From Bryobacterales bacterium (GTDB taxonomy: Bacteria > Acidobacteriota > Terriglobia > Bryobacterales > Bryobacteraceae), in assembly GCA_020851555.1 (NCBI GenBank), contig JADZCM010000015.1, forward strand, positions 62,001 through 126,000: a stretch of DNA of 64,000 nt, in the 5' to 3' direction. Numbering within the stretch: position 1 is the stretch's first letter; each line of letters begins with the position of its first letter. Shown piece by piece: positions 19,402 through 28,934 of the stretch. A model generated the notes under the pieces. That model was not told where the DNA came from, made no database searches, and worked only from the letters and a program-made list of their open reading frames with translations. Made by a program: the position numbers and the translations under genes.

Positions 19402-19430
19402 AGTCTGACGCTTCAGTGCTACCCTGTCAA
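19402..19430 (-). promoter_or_regulatory. Possible promoter of the beta-barrel gene
   Basis: On the minus strand TTGACA (19425-19430), a 17-bp spacer and CAGACT (19402-19407), about 60 nt before the start at 19343. The -35 is perfect and the -10 weak. A second TGACAGGGT copy lies at 19380-19388. Confidence 0.35.
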
Positions 19431-19522
19431 GTCACCCGCCATCCCCTGAAAGGAATTGCGCCCCGGCGGCATAGCCGAATTGAAGGAGCGGTTTGGTTCA
19501 CCATAGATATCAGGGAGGCAAC

Positions 19523-21514
19523 ATGAGACTCTCAGGTTTCGCAGTGCTGGTTCTGGCGGCAACCGCGGCCGCGGCCGACCTGCCCGTCCGCCAGGTGGTG
19601 CTGTACAAACACGGCGTCGGATACTTCGAACGCGGCGGGGAGTTGCGCGCGGGCGAGGGCGCCCGGTTGGACTTCAAGCCCTCGGACATGGACGACGTCC
19701 TGAAGTCGCTCACCATCCAGGAGTCCGGAGGGGGCCGGATTACGGGCGTCCGGTATGACTCCAGCCAGCCGCTGGCTCAGCGCCTTGATGACTTCCCCTT
19801 CCGGCTGGGCGAGCGCCAGCCTGTGAGCGCGCTGCTCGACTCCCTGAAAGGCGCCCGGCTCGATGTCCGCATCGGTCCGGAGACCGTCACCGGCGCCATC
19901 GTGGGCGCCCGGAACGCCCCTTCGTCGGGCCAGCAGCCGGAGCGGGAGTGGCTGACGCTGCTGGCGGACTCCGGGGAACTGCGCACCGTGGACCTGTCCT
20001 CGGCCTCGAGCCTCCGCTTCCAGGACCCACAACTCCAGAGCGGGCTCAAGGAGTACCTCACGGTGGTGAGCGGAGCCCGCTCGCGCGAGAGCCGCAGCGT
20101 GTATATAGAGGGCACGGACTTCCGCCAGCGCCAGATCGCCGCCAGCTACGTCCTCCCCATGCCGGTCTGGAAGTCGAGCTACCGGCTGATCCTGCCTGCC
20201 TCCGGCCAGGCCACCTTTGAGGGGTGGGCCATCGTGGACAACGTCACGGCGGAAGACTGGACCAACGTCAAGCTGTCGGTGGTTTCGGGACGGCCGATTT
20301 CGTTCGTCAGCCGTCTCTACGAGCCGCGCTACCTCCCCAGGCCCGAAGCTCAACTGCCCGAGGAGCGGGCGCAGGCCCCGGCCGTGCATCAGGGGGGAGT
20401 CAGCGGCGGGCTCCTGGGGGGGGCAAGCGACGAGCAAAAAGTGATGATGGACCGGCGCTCCATCCCTCTGCGCGCCATGGCGGCCGAGGCTGCCGCGTCC
20501 GCGCCGGCTCCGAAGGACGTGGGCAGTTCCCTGGCCCCCGCGACCGAGGCGCGCGAACTCGGCGAACTGTTCGAATACAATTTCGCCGCGCCGGTGACGG
20601 TCCGCCGGGGAGAATCGGCCATGCTGCCGTTCCTCCAGCAGAAGATCGCGGCGCGCAAGCTGCTGATCTATTCCGACCAGCGCGCGCAGAACCCCATGAA
20701 CGCGGTGGAACTGACCAACGACACGGGCAAGACGCTGGACGGCGGCCCGGTCACCGTCTACGAATCCTCGGCCTACGCCGGGGAGGCCCTCATGGAGACG
20801 CTGAAGGCCTCCGACAAGCGGCTGGTCAGCTACGGCATCGACCTGGGCACGCGCATCACCGCTCAGCTCGATTCCTCCAGCAGCGTGGTGCGCGAGATAC
20901 ACTTCCGCCGCGGAATCCTGACCGCCCGGCAATCCGTGCAGGAGGTCCGCACCTACACCATCCGCAACGTGGACCAGAAGCCCAAGACGCTGGTTCTGGA
21001 GCACCCCGTCCGGCCCAACTTCAAGCTGGTTACGCTCCAGCCGGCTGAGACCACCGCCAGTGCTTACCGCTTCGAAATCAAGCTGGCGGCAGGCGCCGCC
21101 GAGAAGTTCCCGGTGGCCGAGGAGCGGGTGTTCGACAGCACTTACGCCGTCGCCAATCTCACGCCCGACGTGCTGGCCGGCTACATCCAGAACAAGGCGC
21201 TCAGCGAGGCCGCCCGCGCGCAGCTCGAGAAGATCGCCGCGCAGAAACGTGCGATCGCGGAAACGGGCGGCGCCATCAGCCGGACGGAGCGCGAGGTCAA
21301 CGACCTGGCCAACGATCAGGGCCGCTTGCGCCAGAACATCGACAGCCTGAACCGGGTTGCCGGCCAGCAGGAGCAGGTCCAGCAGTACGCGCGGCAGCTC
21401 GCCGGCCAGGAAGCCGCGCTGGCGGCGGCCCGCGACCGTCTGGCGGGGCTGCGTAAGAAGCAGGCCGCGCTGGAATCGGATCTCAACTCCCTGATCGAGA
21501 AGATGGAATTTTGA
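19523..21514 (+). CDS. DUF4139 domain protein, exported
   Basis: 663 aa. Signal peptide (LSGFAVLVLAATAAAAD). The middle (about 195-520) matches the DUF4139/mucoidy-inhibitor-like pattern: SYVLPMPVWKSSYRLILP, then GWAIVDNVTAEDWTNVKLSV and SGRPISF. The last 110 residues are a predicted coiled coil rich in Ala, Gln and Arg with a leucine every 7. The ATG at 19523 has AGGGAGG just upstream; an earlier in-frame ATG (19493) lacks one. Its function is unknown; related proteins are exported and poorly studied. The TGA overlaps the TTG start of homoserine dehydrogenase. Confidence 0.75.
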   Translation: MRLSGFAVLVLAATAAAADLPVRQVVLYKHGVGYFERGGELRAGEGARLDFKPSDMDDVLKSLTIQESGGGRITGVRYDSSQPLAQRLDDFPFRLGERQPVSALLDSLKGARLDVRIGPETVTGAIVGARNAPSSGQQPEREWLTLLADSGELRTVDLSSASSLRFQDPQLQSGLKEYLTVVSGARSRESRSVYIEGTDFRQRQIAASYVLPMPVWKSSYRLILPASGQATFEGWAIVDNVTAEDWTNVKLSVVSGRPISFVSRLYEPRYLPRPEAQLPEERAQAPAVHQGGVSGGLLGGASDEQKVMMDRRSIPLRAMAAEAAASAPAPKDVGSSLAPATEARELGELFEYNFAAPVTVRRGESAMLPFLQQKIAARKLLIYSDQRAQNPMNAVELTNDTGKTLDGGPVTVYESSAYAGEALMETLKASDKRLVSYGIDLGTRITAQLDSSSSVVREIHFRRGILTARQSVQEVRTYTIRNVDQKPKTLVLEHPVRPNFKLVTLQPAETTASAYRFEIKLAAGAAEKFPVAEERVFDSTYAVANLTPDVLAGYIQNKALSEAARAQLEKIAAQKRAIAETGGAISRTEREVNDLANDQGRLRQNIDSLNRVAGQQEQVQQYARQLAGQEAALAAARDRLAGLRKKQAALESDLNSLIEKMEF

Positions 21515-22470
21515 GGATCGCGCTGCTCGGATTCGGAAACGTCGGCCGCGCACTGGCGCGCCTCCTGGCGAGTCAGCGGCCGGCGTTTCCCTTCCAAATT
21601 GCCGGCATCCACACCGCCCGGCATGGCACCGCGCTCGACCCGGACGGACTGCCCGCCGAGCCCGCCTTCGGTCCGGCCGCGGCATCCGCCGGTGAGTTCC
21701 TGGATCGCGCCGGGGCCGAAGTCCTGGTTGAAATCACGCCCCTCGATCCGGTCTCCGGCGAGCCTGCCGTCTCTCACATCCGGGCCGCTTTCGCCCGCCG
21801 GATGCACGTCGTGACCGCGAACAAGGGCCCCATCGCCCACGCCTACGCCAGCCTGCGGGAGGAGGCCGAACGCGCCGGCGTCCTGTTCCGGTTCGAATCG
21901 ACCTGCATGGACGGCGCGCCGGTCTACAACCTCATCCGGTCCACGCTCCCGGGAGTCCGCATTCTCGGCTTCACCGGCGTGCTGAACTCCACGACCAAGG
22001 TGGTGATCGAGGCCATGAGGGAGGGCCGCAGCATGCAGGAAGGCATCGGGGAGGCAAGGCGGCTGGGCATCACCGAGGCGGATGCGGCCTACGACATTGA
22101 CGGCTGGGATTCGGCCGCCAAGACCGCCGCGCTGGCCAACGTCCTGCTCGACGCGCGCGTGACGCCGCAGCAGGTGCGCACGCAGGGCATCGGCCGCCTG
22201 ACTCCGGAACGGGTCATGGATCTCGCCGCCAAGCGCAAGACGGTGCGCCTGGTGAGCCGGGCGCGGCGCGGAGCGGACGGAACGCGTCTCCGAGTCCGCG
22301 CCGAGGTCCTGGATGAGACCGATATCCTCGCGTCGGTCCAAGGGACGTCCAACCTGCTCCTCCTGCACACCGACCTGATGGGCACCATCGGCACGGTGTC
22401 TATCTCTCCGGGCGTCGCCCAGACCGCCTACGGGGTTTTCGCGGACCTGGTGGAAATCTGGCGCAGGTAG
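21511..22470 (+). CDS. Homoserine dehydrogenase
   Basis: 319 aa. It reduces aspartate-4-semialdehyde to homoserine for threonine and methionine synthesis. The N-terminal NAD(P)-binding motif is GFGNVGRALARLL; the catalytic domain shows VVTANKGPIA (conserved Lys), GFTGVLNSTTKVVIEAM and DIDGWDSAAKTAALAN. It lacks the C-terminal ACT domain of the longer enzymes, so feedback control by threonine is not expected from its sequence. It starts with TTG, overlapping the stop of the DUF4139 gene, an odd partner for an amino-acid enzyme. Confidence 0.9.
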   Translation: MRIALLGFGNVGRALARLLASQRPAFPFQIAGIHTARHGTALDPDGLPAEPAFGPAAASAGEFLDRAGAEVLVEITPLDPVSGEPAVSHIRAAFARRMHVVTANKGPIAHAYASLREEAERAGVLFRFESTCMDGAPVYNLIRSTLPGVRILGFTGVLNSTTKVVIEAMREGRSMQEGIGEARRLGITEADAAYDIDGWDSAAKTAALANVLLDARVTPQQVRTQGIGRLTPERVMDLAAKRKTVRLVSRARRGADGTRLRVRAEVLDETDILASVQGTSNLLLLHTDLMGTIGTVSISPGVAQTAYGVFADLVEIWRR

Positions 22471-22555
22471 GGCGGAGTGCGACCCGGACGTGCATGCCTG
22501 CCGCCGCGAACCGCGTCTTGGCGCGCCGCCGCCGCGTGATAAACTGGCCTTAGAT

Positions 22556-22912
22556 ATGGCCTCGGGCTTGATTACTGGCTTGCGGCGTTTCGTGTTGTGG
22601 GACTACCACCGCGGAAGCTGGCAGTACGACGCGATGGTCATTCTGATTCTCGCATTCGTCTTTCTCACGCCTCGCGAATGGTTCCGGGACCGGCCCGGAC
22701 CCGCCAGCGTGGTCATGATCGAGGGCCACCAAGGGAGCGATGTCTGGCTGGCGCCCGAGTTGCTCGTGGGACTGCCCGAAGGACAGCGCCTCCTGAGAGC
22801 CAACTCGCTGGTGCAAGGCAAGTTCGGCAAGCGCTACAGGGTGGTGAAGGTCCAACCGATCCTCGATCCGGAATCCGAAGTCATGGGGTACATGGCGCAG
22901 GTCCAACCCTGA
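22556..22912 (+). CDS. Small single-pass membrane protein, unknown
   Basis: 118 aa. An N-terminal cytoplasmic patch (GLRRFVLWDYHRGSWQYD) leads into one membrane helix (AMVILILAFVFLTP), followed by a soluble domain of about 75 residues with alternating hydrophobics and no known motif. Its stop overlaps the ATG of the following LolA-like gene (TGATG), so both probably act in envelope biogenesis. I do not recognise the family. Confidence 0.65.
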   Translation: MASGLITGLRRFVLWDYHRGSWQYDAMVILILAFVFLTPREWFRDRPGPASVVMIEGHQGSDVWLAPELLVGLPEGQRLLRANSLVQGKFGKRYRVVKVQPILDPESEVMGYMAQVQP

Positions 22913-23592
22913 TGACCCGCTTCTCCCGGCTAGTCCTGGCATCCAGCCTGCTGGCCCCGTTTTCATTGTCCGAGGCGGCTTCGCTCGAACAGGTTCTGGC
23001 GGCGATGAACAAGTCGGCTCCCTCGTTCCGGGACATGTCCGCCAGGCTGACGCGGGTTGAGCACACCGCCGTGATAAACGACACCAGCCGGGCTGCCGGC
23101 GTGGTGCGGATGAAACGGACGGGAAAGGAGGTCCGCCTGCTCATCGAGTTCACGGAGCCGGACCCGGTAACGGTAGCTTTCGAGAAAGCCACCGCGAGGA
23201 GGTACTATCCCAAAATCCAGACGGTGCAGGTTTTCGACCTGGGAAAGCACCGTTCCCTGGTGGACCAGTTCCTGCTGCTCGGCTTCGGCACCTCCGGCGT
23301 CGAACTCGCCAGAAGCTACGCCATCAAAGCCGGGGGCGAAGAATCCGTCGGCGGCGCCGCCACTACCCGCCTTGAACTTCTCCCCAAGACCGCCGGCGTG
23401 AAGGAGCACCTGAGCCGGGCCGAACTGTGGGTGACGGCCGAAGGCTACCCCTTGCAGCAGAAGTTCTACTTCCCCTCCGGGGACTACACACTGGTCACCT
23501 ACCAGGAACTACGGCTGAATGCCGACCTTCCCGACGCAGCTTTTCGCCTGTCCCTCCCCAAAGGCGTCAAGATCGAGTACCCCCAGAAATAG
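22912..23592 (+). CDS. LolA-like outer-membrane lipoprotein-sorting protein
   Basis: 226 aa. Signal peptide (LVLASSLLAPFSLSEA), then a LolA/LolB-type fold: N-terminal helix (LEQVLAAMNKSAPSFRDMSA), followed by an antiparallel half-barrel (VVRMKRTGKEVRLLIEFTEP; YPKIQTVQVFDLGKH; AELWVTAEGYPLQQKFYF). Such periplasmic proteins carry lipoproteins or other lipids from the inner to the outer membrane. The family assignment rests on pattern and length. The cargo is unknown. Confidence 0.75.
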   Translation: MTRFSRLVLASSLLAPFSLSEAASLEQVLAAMNKSAPSFRDMSARLTRVEHTAVINDTSRAAGVVRMKRTGKEVRLLIEFTEPDPVTVAFEKATARRYYPKIQTVQVFDLGKHRSLVDQFLLLGFGTSGVELARSYAIKAGGEESVGGAATTRLELLPKTAGVKEHLSRAELWVTAEGYPLQQKFYFPSGDYTLVTYQELRLNADLPDAAFRLSLPKGVKIEYPQK

Positions 23593-23624
23593 TGTAGAAT
23601 GAAGGGGCCGTAATCCTGGGCATC

Positions 23625-24713
23625 ATGTCATCATCCAAGTCCTCATCCAGGCTGGCCTTTCTCGACTGGACCCGCGGTTTAGCGGCGGTCCTGATGCTGA
23701 ACGGCCACGTCTTTCACTCGTTCACCAGGCCTCAGGACCGCGAAGGCGGCACTTTCGTTCTTACGCAGTTCATCGGAGGGATGCCTCCGGCGATCTTCCT
23801 CTTCCTGGTAGGCGTGACGCTGGCCTTCCTGATGGAAAGCCGGGAGCGGAAGGGAATCGGGGCGGGGAGGCGGGTTTGGTCCGCGCTGAAGCGGGCTAGG
23901 TATCTGCTGGGCCTGGCCATACTGTTCCGAATTCAACTTTTCGTTTTCGGGCAGCCCAGCACGCAATGGTCCGACCTGCTGCGCGTGGATATTCTGAACG
24001 CCATGGGACTGGCCGTGGCGGTCTTTGCGAGCCTGGCTCTCGTCCCCACCGCCCAGCGGGTACGTGCCGGCGCTCTGCTCGGGCTCCTGGTCGCCTTCGC
24101 CGCGCCGTTGGTTTCCGCGCTGGACTGGTCCGCGGTTCCCTCGCCGCTTCGGGCTTATATCGTCCCGGATACGCTGTTCTTCGGTTTCTTCCCCTGGGCG
24201 GCGTTTGTCGCCTTCGGGATTAGCGCCGGCAGTGTGCTGCGGCTGGCCCGGCGGGAGCAACTGGACCGTGTCGTGCAATGGGCGGCGGTTCTGGGAATGG
24301 CGCTTGTGATGGGCGGAAGGTTCTTTGCCGACATCCCGTACTCGATCTATCCGAAGTCGGATTTCTGGCTGAACGGCCCCTGGCTCATCCTGATCAAGCT
24401 GGGGGTCATTCTGCTCATTCTGGCCGCCGCATACCTCTGGACGGAATACGCGGCCGGCCCCGGCTGGAGCTGGATGCGGCAGTTCGGGACCACCTCGCTG
24501 CTGGTCTACTGGGTGCATACGGAGCTCGTTTACGGCCGGTGGCTGTACTTCTGGAAGGAGAGCCTGACGCCGGCCCAGTCGGCCGTGGCTTCGCTGTGCG
24601 TGATTCTGCTGATGCTCGGCCTCGCGGTTGTCTGGACCAACCGGAAACAGGTGTGGGCATGGCTCAGCCTTCGCAGTGCGCTTCTCGAGCCTCGCCGCGT
24701 GCCCGGCGATTAG
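23625..24713 (+). CDS. HGSNAT/DUF1624-like multipass membrane protein
   Basis: 362 aa with about nine membrane helices. The N terminus FLDWTRGLAAVLMLNGHVFH carries the D-x-x-R-G and the His of the heparan-alpha-glucosaminide N-acetyltransferase-like family (DUF1624/HGSNAT_cat), followed by PAIFLFLVGVTLAFLME. Such proteins are thought to move acetyl groups across the membrane onto sugars; here that is inference. The C terminus has further helices ending in a basic tail. It stands alone, 32 bp after the LolA-like gene. Confidence 0.75.
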   Translation: MSSSKSSSRLAFLDWTRGLAAVLMLNGHVFHSFTRPQDREGGTFVLTQFIGGMPPAIFLFLVGVTLAFLMESRERKGIGAGRRVWSALKRARYLLGLAILFRIQLFVFGQPSTQWSDLLRVDILNAMGLAVAVFASLALVPTAQRVRAGALLGLLVAFAAPLVSALDWSAVPSPLRAYIVPDTLFFGFFPWAAFVAFGISAGSVLRLARREQLDRVVQWAAVLGMALVMGGRFFADIPYSIYPKSDFWLNGPWLILIKLGVILLILAAAYLWTEYAAGPGWSWMRQFGTTSLLVYWVHTELVYGRWLYFWKESLTPAQSAVASLCVILLMLGLAVVWTNRKQVWAWLSLRSALLEPRRVPGD

Positions 24714-24814
24714 CCCGCGACGCGGGAAGCCCGCCGCACGGCGTGCGGGGGCAAGGCGTCTTGGCTCGTGCAGCCGTCCACCCTGCGCGCCGCTGTGATA
24801 GTTTTTAGGGTGAT

Positions 24815-25516
24815 ATGCGCATCTTACTGGTAGAGGACGAGAAACGCATCGCCGATTTCGTGGCCCGCGGACTGGAAGGCAGCGGGTACAGCGTGGACGT
24901 GGCGGAGAGCGGCGAGCAGGCCCTTGCCAAGGTTTCGGAGGCGGCCTACGATCTCATCATCCTGGACCTCATGCTGCCGGACCTCGACGGGCTGGTGGTG
25001 CTGGAGAAGATCCGAAACCGGAAGGCAACCCAGCCGGTCCTGATCCTGAGCGCGCGGGCGTCGTTGGACGACAGGGTCAAGGGACTGGATGTCGGCGCGG
25101 ATGACTACCTGGTCAAGCCGTTCGCGTTCGTGGAGTTGCTGGCGCGGGTGCGGGCGCTGCTCCGGCGCGGACAGGCTCTGCCCGAACGGCTGCAAGTGGA
25201 GGATCTTTCTCTGGACTGCATCCGCAGGAAAGTCAGCCGGGGCGGAGTCAACATCGAGCTTGCGCCCAAGGAGTTCAGCATTCTGGAGTACCTTATGCGG
25301 AACAAGGGCCGGGCGCTCAGCCGTTCCATGATTGTCGAGCATGTCTGGGAGATGGACTACACCGGACTGACCAACATCGTGGACGTGTACATCCGGCACC
25401 TGAGAGGCAAGATCGACGACCCGTGGCCCGACAAGTTGATCCGGACGGTGCGTGGCATCGGGTATATGGTCGGTGCCCCCCAGGAAGCCGGCGCGGCGGC
25501 GTCACCCCCGAGGTAG
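24815..25516 (+). CDS. OmpR-family response regulator
   Basis: 233 aa. Receiver domain (1-115) with acidic pocket VEDE, phospho-acceptor Asp51 (LIILDLMLPDLDG), Ser/Thr site SARAS and Lys in VKPF. The DNA-binding winged helix (about 130-225) has the OmpR pattern LAPKEFSILEYLM, SRSMIVEHVWEMD and NIVDVYIRHLRGKID. Closest in style to CusR/CopR regulators. The kinase gene follows by 6 bp. Its target genes are not obvious. Confidence 0.93.
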   Translation: MRILLVEDEKRIADFVARGLEGSGYSVDVAESGEQALAKVSEAAYDLIILDLMLPDLDGLVVLEKIRNRKATQPVLILSARASLDDRVKGLDVGADDYLVKPFAFVELLARVRALLRRGQALPERLQVEDLSLDCIRRKVSRGGVNIELAPKEFSILEYLMRNKGRALSRSMIVEHVWEMDYTGLTNIVDVYIRHLRGKIDDPWPDKLIRTVRGIGYMVGAPQEAGAAASPPR

Positions 25517-25522
25517 CTTGGC

Positions 25523-27001
25523 GTGAGCACGGCGGGCCGGAGGACGAGATTCTGGCGCCGGCTGGGTTTCCGGCTGATGGCAGGATACCTGGCGTTCTTC
25601 ACGCTGCTGCTCGCCGTTGTCGGCCTGCTGTTTCGCAACCGGCTCATCGGCATCCAGGACGCTCAGATCAGGGAACTGCTGGAAGGGGACCGGGCGGCGC
25701 TTGCCGGCTTCCTTCGGGAGACCCCGGACGGGATCTCCTGGGAGGTGGACGCGGAGGATCCGCAGGAGTCGTTTGTGGCCGAGCGGCTGCGGCGGGTCTT
25801 CATGCTCGCCGACGACGAGGGCAGGGTCTTGCAGGCGTCCCCCGCCTACAGGGTGATCGGCGTGGAGCCCCGGTCCGAAATCCTGCGAGTGTTGAGCGTC
25901 TCCGAGCCTGTATGGCGCACGCGGAAAGACCCGTGGGGCACGAGCTATCTGGTGCGCATGGGCGCCCTGACGGCGCCGGGAGGCAGACGCTACTTCATCG
26001 CCCAGGGCCGCAATGTGGCCCTGAACGAAGCCACCGTGCAGCAGTTCACCTGGCAGTACTTTTCGACGCTGCCTGTCATCCTCCTGGTCGGCTCCTCGCT
26101 GGGGTGGTTCCTCACCAAGCGGGGCTTGCGGCCGTTGGAGCAGGTTGTACAAGCGGCCGATTCCATTACGGGCTCTAACCTCAACCTGCGCATACCGGCC
26201 AGGGGCGCGGACGACGAACTGGACCGGCTGATCGTGACCTTCAACCGCATGATCGAGCGGCTGGAGAACTCCTTCGAGCAGATGCGCCAGTTCACGGCCG
26301 ATGTGTCGCACGAACTGCGCACCCCCATCACGGCGGTGCGCGGCCAGTTAGAGGTGGCGTTGATGACCACGCAGAGCGAACAGCAGTTGCGGGACGCTAT
26401 TCAGGCGGCTCTGGAAGAGGCCGAACGTCTTTCTGACTTCGTCAAGGCGATGCTGCAGCTTTCTCAGGCGGAATCCGGGCAGTTGGCGCTGAAACTCCAG
26501 ACACAGGATCTGTGTCCCATCGCCTGGGAGGTCCTGGAGCAGTATCGTCCCGCCGCGGAGGAGGCTGGATTGCAATTCGAGGCGGAGTTCCCCGACCGCT
26601 GCGTCGCCGAGGTGGACCGGATTCAGTTCGAACGCCTGCTGTCCAACCTGATTTCCAATGCCATCAACTATACGCCCGCCGGCGGTGAGGTCCGCTGCCG
26701 CCTGACGAGGAACGCAAAGAGCGTGGAACTGCGGGTGAAAGACACGGGCCGCGGCATCCCCCGCGAAGCGCTGCCCCATATTTTCGAGCGCTTCTATCGC
26801 GTCCCCACCACCAACACCAGCGATGCCCGGGGCCTCGGCCTGGGCTTGAGTTTTGTGGCTTGGATTGTCAAGGCGCACGGCGGGACGGTGGACGTCACCA
26901 GCGAACCAGGACGCGGCAGCCTGTTCGTGGTGAGGCTTCCCACATCATCCTCGGCGGTCCCACCCAAGGTGGCGGCGCCGGCGGAGGGAGTGAAGGCGTG
27001 A
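25523..27001 (+). CDS. CusS-like sensor histidine kinase
   Basis: 492 aa, GTG start. Membrane helix 1 (about 17-36), a periplasmic sensor domain of about 140 residues, helix 2 (LPVILLVGSSLGWFL), then HAMP (about 200-250), HisKA with phospho-acceptor His263 (VSHELRTPITA) and HATPase with N box NLISNAINYT, G1 DTGRGIP, F box ERFYR and G2 GLGLGLSFV. It should phosphorylate the regulator encoded just upstream. Its TGA overlaps the GTG start of the STAS gene, linking the two products in translation. Confidence 0.93.
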   Translation: MSTAGRRTRFWRRLGFRLMAGYLAFFTLLLAVVGLLFRNRLIGIQDAQIRELLEGDRAALAGFLRETPDGISWEVDAEDPQESFVAERLRRVFMLADDEGRVLQASPAYRVIGVEPRSEILRVLSVSEPVWRTRKDPWGTSYLVRMGALTAPGGRRYFIAQGRNVALNEATVQQFTWQYFSTLPVILLVGSSLGWFLTKRGLRPLEQVVQAADSITGSNLNLRIPARGADDELDRLIVTFNRMIERLENSFEQMRQFTADVSHELRTPITAVRGQLEVALMTTQSEQQLRDAIQAALEEAERLSDFVKAMLQLSQAESGQLALKLQTQDLCPIAWEVLEQYRPAAEEAGLQFEAEFPDRCVAEVDRIQFERLLSNLISNAINYTPAGGEVRCRLTRNAKSVELRVKDTGRGIPREALPHIFERFYRVPTTNTSDARGLGLGLSFVAWIVKAHGGTVDVTSEPGRGSLFVVRLPTSSSAVPPKVAAPAEGVKA

Positions 27002-27417
27002 GCCTCGAAATCAGCCGCCGGGAGAAAGAGGGGGTCGCCATCCTGGACCTGAAAGGTCCGCTGACGGCCGGCGCGGCGGCTACTGCTCTCCGGGACACGC
27101 TTCGCCAGTTGATGGGAGAAGGCCGCGCGAACGTGGTGCTCAACCTGGAGAAGGTGGACTACATCGACAGCACGGGACTGGGAGCGCTGACGATGTGCTA
27201 CACGGCGCTGCGCAAGCAGTCGGGCCGCCTGGCGCTGTTGAACCTGAACCGGCGGCACGTCGAACTCCTGGTGCTGACCAAGCTCTCCACGGTCTTTGAG
27301 CTGTTTGACGACGAGCAGCAGGCCATCAACAGCTTTTTCCCCAACCGCCAGATCCGCCGTTTCGACATACTCAATTTCATCGAGGAGTACCGCGAGAAGG
27401 CCGAATCCGCCGGCTAG
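26998..27417 (+). CDS. Stand-alone STAS (anti-anti-sigma-like) protein
   Basis: 139 aa. STAS domain (1-105): VAILDLKGPL, then VDYIDSTGLGALTMCY, where the Ser of DSTG is the residue phosphorylated in SpoIIAA-like anti-sigma antagonists. A C-terminal tail of about 35 residues (FFPNRQIRRFDILNFIEEY) is longer than usual. The GTG start overlaps the kinase stop, with GGAGGGAG a few bases upstream. No RsbW-like anti-sigma or PP2C phosphatase gene is in the window, so it may act on a partner elsewhere or directly on the neighbouring kinases. Confidence 0.88.
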   Translation: MSLEISRREKEGVAILDLKGPLTAGAAATALRDTLRQLMGEGRANVVLNLEKVDYIDSTGLGALTMCYTALRKQSGRLALLNLNRRHVELLVLTKLSTVFELFDDEQQAINSFFPNRQIRRFDILNFIEEYREKAESAG

Positions 27418-27509
27418 GCGCGGCGCAATGTTGCGCTGGCGGACGCCGCCGGTTTCAACGGCCGCCGGACACCCGCGTCCGGCGCGCCCGGTTCCGATAC
27501 AATACGCGC

Positions 27510-28919
27510 ATGGAGAACGATAAGGCGGCCGAGCCTGTGCGTGTGCTCATCGTCGACGACGAGGAGAACCAGAGGCTGGGCCTGGCCAGCATGGTGGCCG
27601 CATGGGGCTACCAGGCCGAGACCGCCGCCGACGGGGTGGAGGCCCTGGAGAAGCTGGCGGTTTTTCCGGCCCAGGTCATGGTCACGGACCTGATGATGCC
27701 CCGCATGGATGGCTCCGAGTTGCTGCGCCGGTTGAACGCGCAGGGAGGGGGGCCCACGGCCATCGTTGTCACGGCCTTCGGCAACCTGGAGACGGCGGTC
27801 TCCATCATCCATGAACTGGGCGCGTTCTGGTTCATGGAGAAGCCCATCCAGGCGCGCGCCCTGCGCACGCTGCTGGAACGGGCCGCCAAGCAGAGCAAGC
27901 TGGCCGAGGAGGCCGAGCGGCTCCAGCGCCAGCTCAGCTACCAAGGCGTGCTGGGTGAAATCACGGGGCGCTCCCCGGTCATGCAGCAGGTCTTCTCTCT
28001 GGTGGCTCAAGTGGCCCCGAGCAAGGCCGTGGTGCTGGTGACGGGCGAGAGCGGCACGGGCAAGGAACTGGTCGCGCGCACCGTCCACCGCCTGAGCCCC
28101 CGGCGCGACGGACCTTTCGTTGCGGTGAACTGCGCAGCCATGCCGGAGACGCTCATGGAGAGCGAACTCTTCGGCCACGAGAAAGGCGCCTTCACCGGGG
28201 CGGTGGAACGCCGGGCGGGTTGTTTTGAACTGGCGCAGAAAGGGACGCTGCTGTTGGACGAGATCGGCGACATGCCGGTCGGCACGCAAGCGAAACTCCT
28301 GCGGGTTCTGGAAGACTCCCACGTACGCCGCCTGGGCGGCAAAGCGGAGATGGTCGTCGACGTGCGTGTCATCGCGTCCACCAACCAGAAGCTGGAAGAT
28401 GCTCTGCACAAGAAGCGCCTGCGCGAAGACCTTTACTACCGGCTCAACGTGTTCCGGATTCACCTGCCGCCGCTGCGCGAGCGCCGGGAGGACATCCCGT
28501 CCCTGTGCGAAGCCCTGATCCGTGACCTTAACCGGAAGCACGGATGCAGGGTTACGGACGTCGATTTAAGGGTGCTCGGGATGTTTCGGGACTGGACCTG
28601 GCCGGGCAACGTCAGGGAGTTGCGCAATGTCCTCGAGCGCGCCGTGATCATCGCCGGAGAGGGCACCATCACGGCCGGCCACCTGCCGCCGCATTTCGGC
28701 GCGGGCGGCCCGGTTCCGCCGCCGGGACCGGGCGACGACGCCGGGGCGCTGACGCTGCGGGTGGGATCCACTGTGGGCGAGGCCGAAAAGGCCCTGATCC
28801 TTCGCACCCTGGGACACACGAAGAATAACAAGACGAGGGCCGCCGAGATTCTCGGCATCAGCCTGAAAACCCTGCACAACAAGCTTAAGGAGTACGGATC
28901 CGCCGTCGGAGCGGACTAG
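27510..28919 (+). CDS. NtrC-family sigma54-dependent response regulator
   Basis: 469 aa. Receiver (8-125) with VDDEE and phospho-acceptor Asp60 (MVTDLMMPRMDG). AAA+ domain (about 148-380): Walker A GESGTGKE, the sigma54-contact loop GAFTGA, Walker B GTLLLDEIGDMP, the sensor I region VRVIASTNQKLE and the arginine region FYRLN (here YYRLN). A Fis-type helix-turn-helix ends the protein (TRAAEILGISLKTLHNKL). It opens sigma54 promoters on phosphorylation. The kinase gene follows by 15 bp. An 8-bp palindrome (27463-27470/27477-27484) lies upstream of the start and could be a binding site or a weak hairpin. Confidence 0.95.
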   Translation: MENDKAAEPVRVLIVDDEENQRLGLASMVAAWGYQAETAADGVEALEKLAVFPAQVMVTDLMMPRMDGSELLRRLNAQGGGPTAIVVTAFGNLETAVSIIHELGAFWFMEKPIQARALRTLLERAAKQSKLAEEAERLQRQLSYQGVLGEITGRSPVMQQVFSLVAQVAPSKAVVLVTGESGTGKELVARTVHRLSPRRDGPFVAVNCAAMPETLMESELFGHEKGAFTGAVERRAGCFELAQKGTLLLDEIGDMPVGTQAKLLRVLEDSHVRRLGGKAEMVVDVRVIASTNQKLEDALHKKRLREDLYYRLNVFRIHLPPLRERREDIPSLCEALIRDLNRKHGCRVTDVDLRVLGMFRDWTWPGNVRELRNVLERAVIIAGEGTITAGHLPPHFGAGGPVPPPGPGDDAGALTLRVGSTVGEAEKALILRTLGHTKNNKTRAAEILGISLKTLHNKLKEYGSAVGAD

Positions 28920-28934
28920 CGGAAACCCGGGCGC

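Noticed and set aside
19532-21685. 717-codon minus-strand open frame opposite the DUF4139 gene
   Set aside because: Antisense shadow; the sense frame has a signal peptide, good ribosome-binding site and domain match.
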